Shown: positions 1 to 10,122 of the stretch, in pieces
Numbering within the stretch: the stretch's first letter is position 1
Layout of the letters: every line of letters starts with the position of its first letter
Assembly: GCA_040954595.2 (NCBI GenBank)
Contig: CM082578.2
Coordinates: 13,454,001 to 13,518,000 of the forward strand
Direction: 5' to 3'
DNA: 64,000 nucleotides
Source: Balanoglossus misakiensis
Taxonomy: Eukaryota; Hemichordata
Made by a program: the position numbers and the translations under genes
Notes under the pieces: generated by a model
The model's database searches: none
The model's input: only the letters and a program-made list of their open reading frames with translations
Told to the model about the DNA's origin: nothing

Positions 1-1
1 A

Positions 2-480
2 GAGATTTGCAGAGCAATAAGTACAGCCACACAGATTGCCTTCCAGACTATGCTGAACATGAAGACATCAGATCGACGTTCTGTAAGTTTTTCCACTTGA
101 CATGTTGTTTGAAACAGTAAACTGTTTTAGCCGTGAAATCATACTGCAACATTTGTGATAACATTTTGATTTTTTGAGACATTTAAATTTTCAAAAATAC
201 ACCTGCATAGTTCCAGTGTCATATTTTTATTTCGTTTTCACCGAGATAGGCATCACCCAGTGACGAGGTTGGCCCATCACAGGATTCCGGCCATTCCGCA
301 GCAGGTGCTAGCAGTCTAGAGACTTATGACTTGGAAGGTGGTATACCAGCCTTACCCATGGATCCAAACACACTCGGCATTGGTGCTATCACATTGGAGC
401 CAGCAGTCAAACCCAAGTCACCAAGTGGCCAATCAGATAGGGCAGACACATACAGTCAGTCATCGTCAACTAGTTGTTGA
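2..480 (+). CDS. C-terminal end of an unidentified protein (partial, two exons)
   Basis: Two exons can be joined in phase 0: 2-82, ending at a GTAAGT donor, and 250-480, starting after an AG acceptor and ending in TGA. The first encodes a helix-like stretch beginning EICRAISTATQIAFQTMLNM. The second encodes about 76 residues rich in Ser, Pro, Gly and Asp that look disordered, with the stretch DPNTLGIGAITLEP. The 5' part of the gene lies outside the window, so the exon may begin earlier. I do not recognise the family. The helix could be the last helix of a globular domain such as a PTB fold, but that is a guess. The gene is convergent with NUBP1. Confidence 0.6.
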
Positions 481-2347
481 TGAAAGGGACACATTGAGCA
501 AAAAGGGCAGTCTTATTTCATATATATGTAACAAAAAGATGCAAGAGACATGTGGAATGTAATGAAAGTGTTTTTAGGTGGGAAACTTTCAAGGTATTCG
601 ATTGATGGCATGTAACCTTTGTACAATATGAGTGACATTGTAATACCGGTAAATCAATAAATTCTAAACTCTGGAGTCGTAATCTGATTAAACAGATATA
701 TAGTGTAATTGTAATTACCAGTTCCATTTTTAAAACTGGTATTTTTTCTTTTAAATTTGTCTACTTTGTTGCATGAGGCTTTCTTAAAAGATTGTCTTTG
801 CATTAAGTGTATAGTAAGTTTGAGTGTTTCCATCACACAAGGCATTTCACAGTTCATGTAAGTTGGAGTTATTGCTCTGCGATACTTATTATTTGAAATT
901 ATTTGTGTGCAAATCCATTAATATCACAATTAACTCATGTTGCAACAAAGTCTTAGCCAAAACAGTGCCATTGTACTTTCTTTCAAAATACTCCTGCCAA
1001 ACCAAGCTGAACTGAATGGAGATATTTGTGTGCTGCTAGAAGTACATTGTACAGCCATCTCTGTAATTTAGCAAAGATGTCCAAAGTTTTCACAAGATGA
1101 AAACTTTTCAATATTGTTTGAAACATTTTATCCTGATGAACGAGAAATTAATACTGTGTAACATTAAGTGTTCACTCTGAATGAATCAAAAACACTCAAA
1201 GTGTCAAAATTTGCTGATCAATCAACTCACTGCTTGATTTCAATGTATTTTTGTCAACAAGACCTCTGTAAATATGTACAGAATTTAATATAACAAATTA
1301 ACAAACTGTCTTCCCAGACAGTACTATCTTTCGTGACCTTTTCTTTACACAAACACTCTGTAACTTGTAACATGATAGATGCAAGTTTTTTTATTGTTAC
1401 TAAACACTAAGTATTGTGTCTGTTTGATTATTTAAGAGAAAGATGATAATTTAATCCTCTATAAACACTGGATAGATGAGATGAATTCATTGTTACGGCC
1501 AGTATAATTATATAGATATATTTTGGGGTGAAGGGTCATGCTCACTTTGAAGACCCTAGAAATGTGTAGTAATCTTGGATTTGCTTTTGTTCTCCAGGAC
1601 CCTTTAAGCTAAAAAGTATTATTTTTTATTTGTGTGCCTGAATTGTGTTAGCAGTCCACGGTGATTTCCAAGTCTTTACAAAAACTGCACCAAACCCACC
1701 TACCAGTACTTTGCTAAAATTGTGATTTACGAGAATCTGCATCTTTAATCAAAGTACCAAGAAAACGTTTCTTCTATTTAAAAAAATGCAAACAGAGGCA
1801 TTGGAGTTAAGTATTTGTGCTTTCCCTTTGATATTATATGGACAGTGTAGTCCAAAATAAAGTTTATAATAACAGTTAAGATATGAAGACAAATTATCAG
1901 CAATTTTGAAACTATGTGCTTGGTAGATGTTCTTCTGAATTGCCAAATCTACCACGGAACAATCATGTAATTAATCACATCACATGTCGGGGTTGCTAAA
2001 GGTGCTTGACTTTGTTGTTGGTGGTGATAATGTAACAAACACACGACATTCAAAACATATTTGAAAATGCACTTTTTTAAACATAGAAGTCTTATATTGT
2101 GTAAATAGGTCCTCTGCATGTGTGTAAATAGGACCTCTTGTGTCTTCACTGTGTAGCATGTATCAGTCATAAAATAAATATTTTACATTTCACCGAGTCA
2201 TTTGTTATGTGGTTAATATTTTTTAATAGCATCAAGGACACAGTGTTCTCATTTAGCAGGGTCCATGTTTCCATTCAAAAGCATCAGCATGAAGCCACAT
2301 ACACAACATTTAGTGGTAGAACTTCATTACTACAGACTTTTCCTGTG
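481..2347. other. non-coding: converging 3' ends
   Basis: This AT-rich stretch lies between two convergent stop codons. It should hold the 3' UTR of the upstream gene (to about 680) and that of NUBP1 on the minus strand. Open frames here are short and AT-driven, and none resembles a protein. I see no repeat or RNA gene. Confidence 0.6.
656..661 (+). other. polyadenylation signal AATAAA
   Basis: A canonical AATAAA lies about 175 bases after the stop codon at 478-480, so it probably ends the mRNA of the partial gene. Confidence 0.5.
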
Positions 2348-4924
2348 TCAGCTAGAGACAGCCTCGATGATTGTGTTTGCTAGATCAAGCAAAGCTTGGG
2401 CTGCAGCAGAGTCTGGATACTGAGTAAAGATGTTCTTTCCTTCTTCACAAGATTCTGTTAATCTCTGTACATGTGGAGAAATCACACATCAAAAGTTACT
2501 TATACTATAATGTACAAAAGAATCAAAGTAAGACTTTTGTGGCCCCCTATGCATTATAGTATCATGAAATAATGAACTAATATATAGCCTTACTTGATCA
2601 ATGGGTACCCTGCCCAGAAATTGGAGTCCATATTCTGATGCCAGACTTTCAGCTCCACCATGGGAGAACAGATCTGTTTGTTCCTGAAAAAAAAACAATA
2701 AAGCAATCTTAGAAACATTCATAGATGTCATTATGCATGTGTGGTTACTCTGGTGTATAAATCTGACAAAATGTATTGCCATAGATTGTGTCTCATAGTT
2801 CAGTTGCTATGCAAACGGAAAATATCCTCTGATTTATCAAGAGTGAAAAATATTTAAATAGATATACAACAATCATCAGTGTGTGGTAGATGATGATAAT
2901 TGGTTGTTAAACAGGTGGTTATCAACATTACATGTAATGAGAACTTTACAAACCTCACAGCAAGGGCACACAAAACCTGACATGTTCTCCAGGACACCAA
3001 GAATTCTTATTCCCATTTTCCTACAAAATGTGATTTCTTTCCTGATTGTTCCGAGAGACAAGGCCTGTGGTGTGCTCACAATGACAGCTCCATCAGGTCG
3101 ACTATTCTTTAATACATTAATAACCGTCAGATGTTCATCACTAGTGCCTGGGGGTGTGTCTGCAAGTAGAACATTGGTGGAGTCTTCATATGATTGTTTT
3201 CACTGCAAGTGCATATAGTACAAGCTGACTCTTATCAGTCACTAGAGAGGGTACTTGTTTTTGGCCCACATGTATGTAATCTGTTGTTCTCTCTGCAAAT
3301 GGTTGTATCTGTCTGTAGGGCCCTAATTTCTTTGCCTTCATGGAAATTGAGTAGTTAATATTGACATCAGAAATGTAACAAAAGTTGAACTGAACATGTC
3401 AGAAGCGAAATCAGTGAGAGCAGTGTGCCTTACCAAAAAGGAGAAAATCCAATTTTCCCCACAGAGTGTCTTTGAGAAATCTCTTGATGATCTGTGTCTT
3501 CCTTGGTCCCCTCCACACGACGGCATTGTCTGAATGTTGCAGTAAGCTTCCTATGGACATCACCTTTATTGAATCATGCGGTGAACTGAGGGTTCAAATG
3601 ATGATGTACACAGAATTAAAATAAGGGATAGTTCAATCAACCATGGGGGGGGGGGGTGTTCCACCACAATAAATTTAAACTACAAATATGTAAAAATGAC
3701 ATTTGTGAGACATCATGCACAGATACAAACATGACTTACATTAAGGGTTTCCAGCCCCACTGAGAGTTGACGACTTGCATTCCCTCCACATTCATAAGTT
3801 TGGGAGAACTAGGCCCACAGATGTCAAGATCTACCAAACCAACCTGTAAATATAGGAAAACAATTATTGGTATGACGGTCATTAACAACTTTCGTGCTTA
3901 TTATATAAGTTCAATGAGCACATACTGACTGGGCATTGCAACAGTGACTCACCTTCTTGGACAATTTTGCTAGGGCCATTGTTAACGTTGCAGCTATACT
4001 TGATTTTCCAACGCCTACAAAGATATATTGAAGCGATTATATTGATTAATAAAACAAACTTCTGTCATGAAATATTGATTAAAATGATAATGCAAACTAT
4101 CTGTGGACATAAATTGAACTGTAAAAAAATACTCTTTTTTATCAAAATTTGTGCTTTTCAACTTACCTCCTTTACCTGAGAGAATTAAAATTTTGTGTTT
4201 GATGACTTTCATACGGACATCAATAGTTTCTTGATCAGGATCCTTATTGCCTGAAAATTCAAACATCATAATCACACTGCCACCACTAGTTGTCAAACTT
4301 ATAATACTTTTGTTTTCGCAAAACTGACAAACTAACAATGCCTAAAAGATTTTACAGGTCATACAATGCATCATAGTAGTAGAAAAGTGTTTTGTTGACA
4401 AAATCATCAAGTCAGTATAAACTCCAAGCTAGCCTAGCCAAGAATGATTCTATAATTTTGTCATGTGTCACATATCTGAACTCTTACCAAACTGCATGCA
4501 GACTTCTTTGCCTGGACATCCTTCACACACTGCAGCCCTACCAACCATTCCCTGGATGAAAAATACACCACAGCTAATATTGTCATTCATTAGGAAGAAG
4601 TTAAGTGTAAATATTTCCCAATGCCAATCTGTTTTTTATTTTTTATTTGGGGCCACAACATTTGAAAACCGCGTGGTCGCAACCCCTTCTGCCCCCCCCC
4701 CCCAAAAAAAAAACTAGTCTTGGGATCTAGTCGTCTGCTTTGCTTCCAATGAAGGTCCACCTGTGTCTACAAGATATCATGTGAACTAACTGGCGTCCCA
4801 ACTATCCAAACCAACAGGCAAAACCTTGAGCTGGTGCAGCTAATCTCGCCCTATGAAGTTTACTCACACTTTCAGAAGGACAACCTACGGCCTCAGCTTT
4901 GTCAGACCCGTCTTTTGATTCCAT
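2348..4924 (-). CDS. NUBP1: Cytosolic Fe-S cluster assembly factor NUBP1 (Nbp35)
   Basis: NUBP1 is the P-loop scaffold ATPase that, with NUBP2, assembles [4Fe-4S] clusters for cytosolic and nuclear proteins. Nine coding exons join without a frame break: 4868-4924, 4488-4551, 4167-4250, 3953-4014, 3740-3843, 3434-3585, 2954-3159, 2594-2683 and 2348-2464, giving 311 residues (human about 320). The N-terminal cysteine motif is C15, C28, C31 and C37. The deviant Walker A motif GKGGVGKS is at 66-73 and is split by an intron. [10 protein letters not shown] and the C-terminal CPxC motif (CPCC, 239-242) are also present, followed by [19 protein letters not shown]. The donor after exon 7 (gtttgt) is weak, but phase and homology support it. 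The start is the only ATG in frame before the first cysteine. Confidence 0.95.
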
Positions 4925-5812
4925 AGCTCTTTAATAGTATTACATTTTCGGGAGCTAGAAGGGGTCAAGTTAGGGCGAGAACCTGGCGCCCTCTAGAGTT
5001 GACCTTTTCCAACACCTTTGTTTTACTAACTGAAAGTCCATTAGTCTCGGTTACGCGAGTAATCCAGACCCCTCTGCTTCTTCTCTTGGTAACCAAGACT
5101 GAAAGTCCATATGAATTATCTGTGCGGGGTTTATGAGAAATAAAGCAAAAAGGCACAACAACTTGTAATGTTATTTTATTTACAGTTTTATCATGGAATG
5201 TCAAGGCAAATGCAGACTAGACTGACTTCATTCAATTCAATTGTTCAGTTAAATTCTTTAAAACTATTTGAAAGTGAATAAAAGCATTGTACAGAGTATA
5301 ATACAAAGCATGGTTTTCTGTTTTTCATAGTGTTTGTCACATGGTCAGGTTCTTTGCGGTAGTGATGCTCCTAATTCTGGTGATGCAATTTGAACAAAAT
5401 TCCCATAATGGTTAGCAAATTGGAGTTTACAACAGACATTGACAGTCAATACAACAAATTATTCAAAATGTTCAAATCTTGCACTTAAAGAGAATCTCAG
5501 CTCTCATTCAGAATAACAATTAAAACACTGACCAGTGGATTCCATTTACATACATCATCATTCATGTACATGTACTGCTATACAATTTACCTCTACGAGA
5601 AGAACCACCACTATGTGTATATGCATAAAAACATTTGCTCTAAAATCTACACAAAATTTGTGCTATGGGAAACATTAAAAGTAAGAATTGACTCACAGGA
5701 AACAAAAGACAACATTTTGAACATAATGCTACTAGACTGACTGGAAGCTAGTCCACAATAATGTTTAGAGCCTCTCTATACCAAACTCTTCCATCAGACA
5801 TGTCTGAGACCT
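4925..5812. other. NUBP1 upstream region and 3' UTR of the SH2 adaptor gene
   Basis: Roughly 4925-5160 is the likely promoter and leader of NUBP1 (minus strand). A minus-strand AATAAA at 5175-5180 is the likely polyadenylation signal of the gene ending at 5813, giving it a 3' UTR of about 640 bases. I see no coding potential. Confidence 0.5.
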
Positions 5813-8800
5813 TTATATATATGTATGTATATGGCTCAGTTCAATTTCCTTATCAACTGGAATCGGATATTGCAGGTGGATAGACGGTTCCATGTTGTTA
5901 CTCTCAGCAGCATCTTGTCTCTGTTTGAAATGAAGTGGATTGTCTCTGTACCAAGCAAGCAGTTTTCCCAGAGATTCCATACGTGGTCCATGTCGATAAA
6001 AATACCACTGTCCGTTTTGTCTTTTCCTGTACAGTCTGAAGTGTTTTATTTTTCCAGCATACCTAGAAAGGTAATCATTCACATCCTTGTAAGTCTTTTT
6101 GACATCAAGTGAATATGGAGAATCTCTACTGTACAGTGACCACACAATGCTCTGTTTGAAATGGCTCATCAATATCTTCCAAGTTACCAAAAATTCAATT
6201 TCAAGATTTCTGATTTGATCTGGTCTTGTTGTTTTGTTTATCTAAAAGTAGAGTTATTTTCAAGAAAGACAACAACAGACTTTGAAGAAATTAACTTACG
6301 TTACACTAACAGCTTTATCTTTGTCTTTTGTCTTGCGCACCAAAAAGCAGCCATCGAGATGAATGTACTGTTCCATCACTTTTGCAATCTGAAGTTCAAA
6401 CAGAATGAATTATTAGTGCCAATCTGATAATTTCGAAGAAACACTCCTTACTATTGTCCAAAGTAACAGATTCTTTTAACCAAACCTGGCATACTGATGT
6501 CAAATTGAAACTAAAAACTGCTCTCAAAATATAATCCTGATGATTTAAAATACCTCTTCTTTAATGTCTGGAAGATGTGGATGCCATCCATAAATTGTTC
6601 CTTCATCTTCATTGTCCGTTTCTGCTTCATTTTCTATTCTTGGAGTTGTTGCTTGGATGGCAAAGGCTGTATCAGCCGACAGAAGATTCAGTGACTCTTC
6701 TTTAGTACTTCTCATCTTGATATTTTTCGTCTTTTCTGGATCCAGAGATGCCAAAAATTGATCTCGTTCCACAGGACTTTTCAAAAGAGACATGTAGGTT
6801 GCCTCACTCTCCTGCGTTCGGTTGCTTGTAGGCCTGTCACTTTCTCTCTCTTTGGGGGAGTTGGAAACATCATGATGTGTGACGAGACTATCACTCGCAA
6901 CCACCTGTGCATGTCTTTGCTGCGCCGGACTGCTGGGTAATGATGATGCCTCGTCATAAATGTCTTCACTTTCAGGATGTTCTGTTTTCTCACAAACAGG
7001 TTTCCTTGCCAACAGAGTCCGTCCTGGTGTGCCTTCCTCATCTATTCCAAATTGTGTTGCTGTTGATTCACAAGCCTCTTCATCTTTACAATACATTTTC
7101 TTTTTCTCTTTCTTACTGAGAAACAAGTGATAACCCTTGTGTCGAAGAGAAAAGAAAAAACAAACTGTCATTTTATGAAAATCCAACATTCCTGCTGGAT
7201 TCCTGGAAATGGCCACTGTAGTTTAAAAATTTCCCTAACACATATGTATATTCTAATCAACTCTTGTGGTGTAAGCATTCTGCAAAAACCTGCTGAATAT
7301 TATTGTTGTCGCCAAATTAAATTCTTCAACTCACTCTCACCTCGACTTGTCCCACAGTCACTTTCCAATCAATTTTGACACCCGGATTTTTTTCAAACTC
7401 CACATCATCCAGCCGGAGACCATTAGAGACCAAAGTATCTTCTAATGCAGCTTGTAATGTTGTGTGTACAGGCACATTTGATATTGTAAGGTCCAATGGC
7501 ATGATTGGGTCCACCAAAATACATTCTAATCTGCAAACTCCTGATGGTAACCAAAAATAATACACCAGTAGTAGTATATTGCAAGCAGTGATTTATAGCT
7601 ACATGTACATTGTATTTGTCTATAATTTATCATATCTAAGGGGTGTTTTTTTTTTCATTTGTTCCTCATGGATCAACTAACCCTAATTTTTGGCTCTACA
7701 CTGGGAAAAAGTGTCAATTGTTTCCATGAACCTGAATTTCCAAGTCAAAGCAAGTTAACAATGGAAATGAATTAAACTATTAGGAAATCAAAAACATGCT
7801 CCAATGGGAATGTTTGTCCCAGCTGCATTGGAACCTACCGCTGTTCTCCTTTTCTGGTGTTTTTCCGGAAGAAATTGATCCCTGGCTTTCCGAGTGAACA
7901 TTTGTAATCCTTTCTTCACCAGCTGATAGTTTTTTCTTTTGTAGGAAAACATGATACCCCTTAGAGTCAAGAAAAAAGTATATGAATTCACAGATTAGTC
8001 AGAAATTGTCTGGTTTGCACATGTGCTTGCTCATGCAATTGATAATGAACATGACTGAACTGTACTTTGATTTTGTTAATTTTAGTTGAACTGGACTGTT
8101 GGTGATAAAAGGACTGTTTCAGTGAATCACTTTGACTTGTCAGTTATTTCAGTCAAATTTTAGCACAGGTATTAATCTGGGCTCATCGTAACAAGGATAT
8201 TTGTTGACTGAAGATGTGGCTATAGTGCCACCTTGGTATCTTGCAAATTCATTCATCCTTCCTTTCTAACAACTGAAAAAAAATATCCCATAATTCACCT
8301 TGAATTTCCCAACTTTTTCATTCCAGTCAACAAAAATGTGAGGAATTTGTTGAAATTCCAGTTCATTTTTGTCCAATCTCATCTTCTGAAGACTTTCTTG
8401 CAAAGCTTCTTCCAGGGTCATTTCCTCGCTGATATCCAAACATGTCAGGTCTAAACATTGATCCTCTCCAGTACTGAGAGAACATGTCAATGTACAGCAG
8501 GCTATAATCAAACAAAAATAAAATGTACAATTTTCAAATATAAGAGATCTTCAATCTGTAGCATTATTTGTCATGAAATTCAATGTTTACAGAATAAAAT
8601 AAACACAGAAAGCTGTTGAAAGAAAATGTGTACACTGAGCTGCACCAAAGGAAATATGAATATTCATTATAAATTTACATGGAAGTTTTTGAATACATTA
8701 CTTGATATATGCATTTTACTTCCGCAATCAACCATACGACGAACTTGACTCAAACTTACTTGTTTTACGGAGAACCTCTAAGACGTCAAGTCTATCCATA

Positions 8801-9102
8801 CTAATAAGACAGTCTTCCACTGTCTTCACGGTACAGTATGTTCCCCGTCGATCCAATTCGTCAAGCAAAACACGCCCAGGTGTTCGTCCAACTTTTTCGC
8901 CTTCCTGTCGTATGCGTTCTATGTTGTCTCTGTCGAAGTTCAGTCGCTCGGCCAAGGCTTGCCAATCTTCCGCGGTGCATAAGTTCTGAGCCAAACGAGT
9001 TCCCATCTTATCTTTAACCGCTGTAGACACAGAACTGAATGGGTTCATCTGGATTTGACTCCACCTTCGTTGGTCACCACGTGTAATGGTATTCCCGGAC
9101 AT
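5813..9102 (-). CDS. Death domain / two RBD-like modules / SH2 adaptor protein (paralogue 1)
   Basis: Seven exons join in phase: 8760-9102, 8299-8501, 7839-7959, 7341-7540, 6554-7135, 6300-6388 and 5813-6062, giving 595 residues. Residues about 30-112 resemble a death domain (DWQALAERLNFDRDNIERI, then TVKTVEDCL near its end). Two similar modules follow at about 120-195 and 228-300. Each has a leader, a TLEEALQESLQKMRLDKNEL-type helix, a VDWNEKVG-type strand, and a GYHxFL strand encoded by the next exon. This order is like Raf-type Ras-binding ubiquitin folds. The linker holds EDIYDEA (Tyr 349) and TYMSLL (Tyr 403). The C-terminus is an SH2 domain with FLVRKT and GKIKHFRLYRK, so the phosphotyrosine-binding Arg is kept. 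There is no signal peptide or membrane segment, so it is likely a cytoplasmic adaptor. I know no named orthologue. The DD and SH2 calls are firmer than the RBD call. Confidence 0.85.
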
Positions 9103-9858
9103 TTTGCACTTCTGACTCAGATTTTACCTACTTCCTAGGCCATATATCTTATATATGGACTTCAATACACGCCCTCTACCGACAAACTCGATGGTTTTGT
9201 ATATGATTCTGAACGTTGTTTTCAACGGGGGATCGGTACGCGTTCGGGGGTCGGTTGACTCAACATTGAAATATTGCAATTTTCCTGATTTTTACAGATG
9301 CTGTGTATCGATGAATTTTGAAAACATAAATAAAAAACATGATTTTGCATGGTTCTGGACAATTTTTACGTATGAAATAAGGCAGCTGTCGGCTTTCTCC
9401 CAAGCTTACCTGAGAAGCCTATTTGACCCACAGTAATGTAAAGGGATTTATTATGAGATTTGTATGTCTTATAAGAGCCGATCATGGATTGAGAGAGAGA
9501 GGAATTTCAGTGGCCGTGTATGTACAGCTCTCATTGGTCATTTCTCGATAAAACAGGTGCACGCCCTGGGTGCACATTGGCCAGATGTGTCAAATACTCA
9601 AATATGGTGCAACCAATCCGCTTTAACTTTCAGGGTGCTGCATGTATATTCTTACCGCTTTTGTAAAAAGAACTGACGAGGAGAAAAATAAACAAAATTC
9701 AAATTTGCATTAATAGAAACGTGCAGCTTATTGTTAGTATGTCATCAGTGGCTCGGTCGCGAACCTGGTATCTATGTCAAGGGACAAACACCGGGTCAGA
9801 ACTTATCAGTACGTACATCATCAGCGTTGACATTTACCGCGGCCAAAATAGCCACTGC

Positions 9859-9864
9859 TTTATT
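9859..9864 (-). other. polyadenylation signal AATAAA of paralogue 2
   Basis: TTTATT on the plus strand reads AATAAA on the minus strand, about 260 bases after the stop codon of the gene ending at 10123. Confidence 0.45.
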
Positions 9865-9894
9865 TGACAAATGTTACTGAATATTTCTAGTTCT

Positions 9895-9927
9895 ACCACG
9901 GTCACTCCACACAGGAGTGACCGTGGT
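9895..9927 (-). repeat. perfect 14-bp stem-loop in a 3' UTR
   Basis: ACCACGGTCACTCC (9895-9908) and GGAGTGACCGTGGT (9914-9927) are perfect inverted copies around a 5-base loop. The hairpin lies about 30 bases before the AATAAA at 9859-9864, so the mRNA of paralogue 2 would carry it close to its 3' end. Confidence 0.7.
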
Positions 9928-10122
9928 TCTACACTGAATGTCCGATGTGTTTCAATGTCGATACTGTTACTAACACCATGGTTACAGGCAGCATCACACC
10001 AACTTGTGACATAAAGCTAAGGGAACCTGGCAACGCACACAGTTATAGTGTGGAAGTTTTACTAGGAACCAGAACGACAGACACCTGTTGAATATTGTCG
10101 TCTCTCTCTTACATTATCCCAG

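Larger units (their letters stand above)
9103..10122. other. promoter of paralogue 1 and 3' UTR of paralogue 2
   Basis: The minus-strand gene starting at 9102 must have its promoter just above that point. The 3' UTR of the gene ending at 10123 runs down to a minus-strand AATAAA at 9859-9864. A strong hairpin lies inside that UTR (listed separately). No other coding signal is seen. Confidence 0.5.

Noticed and set aside
3646-3657. Poly-G run in a NUBP1 intron
   Set aside because: A simple homopolymer with no sign of function.
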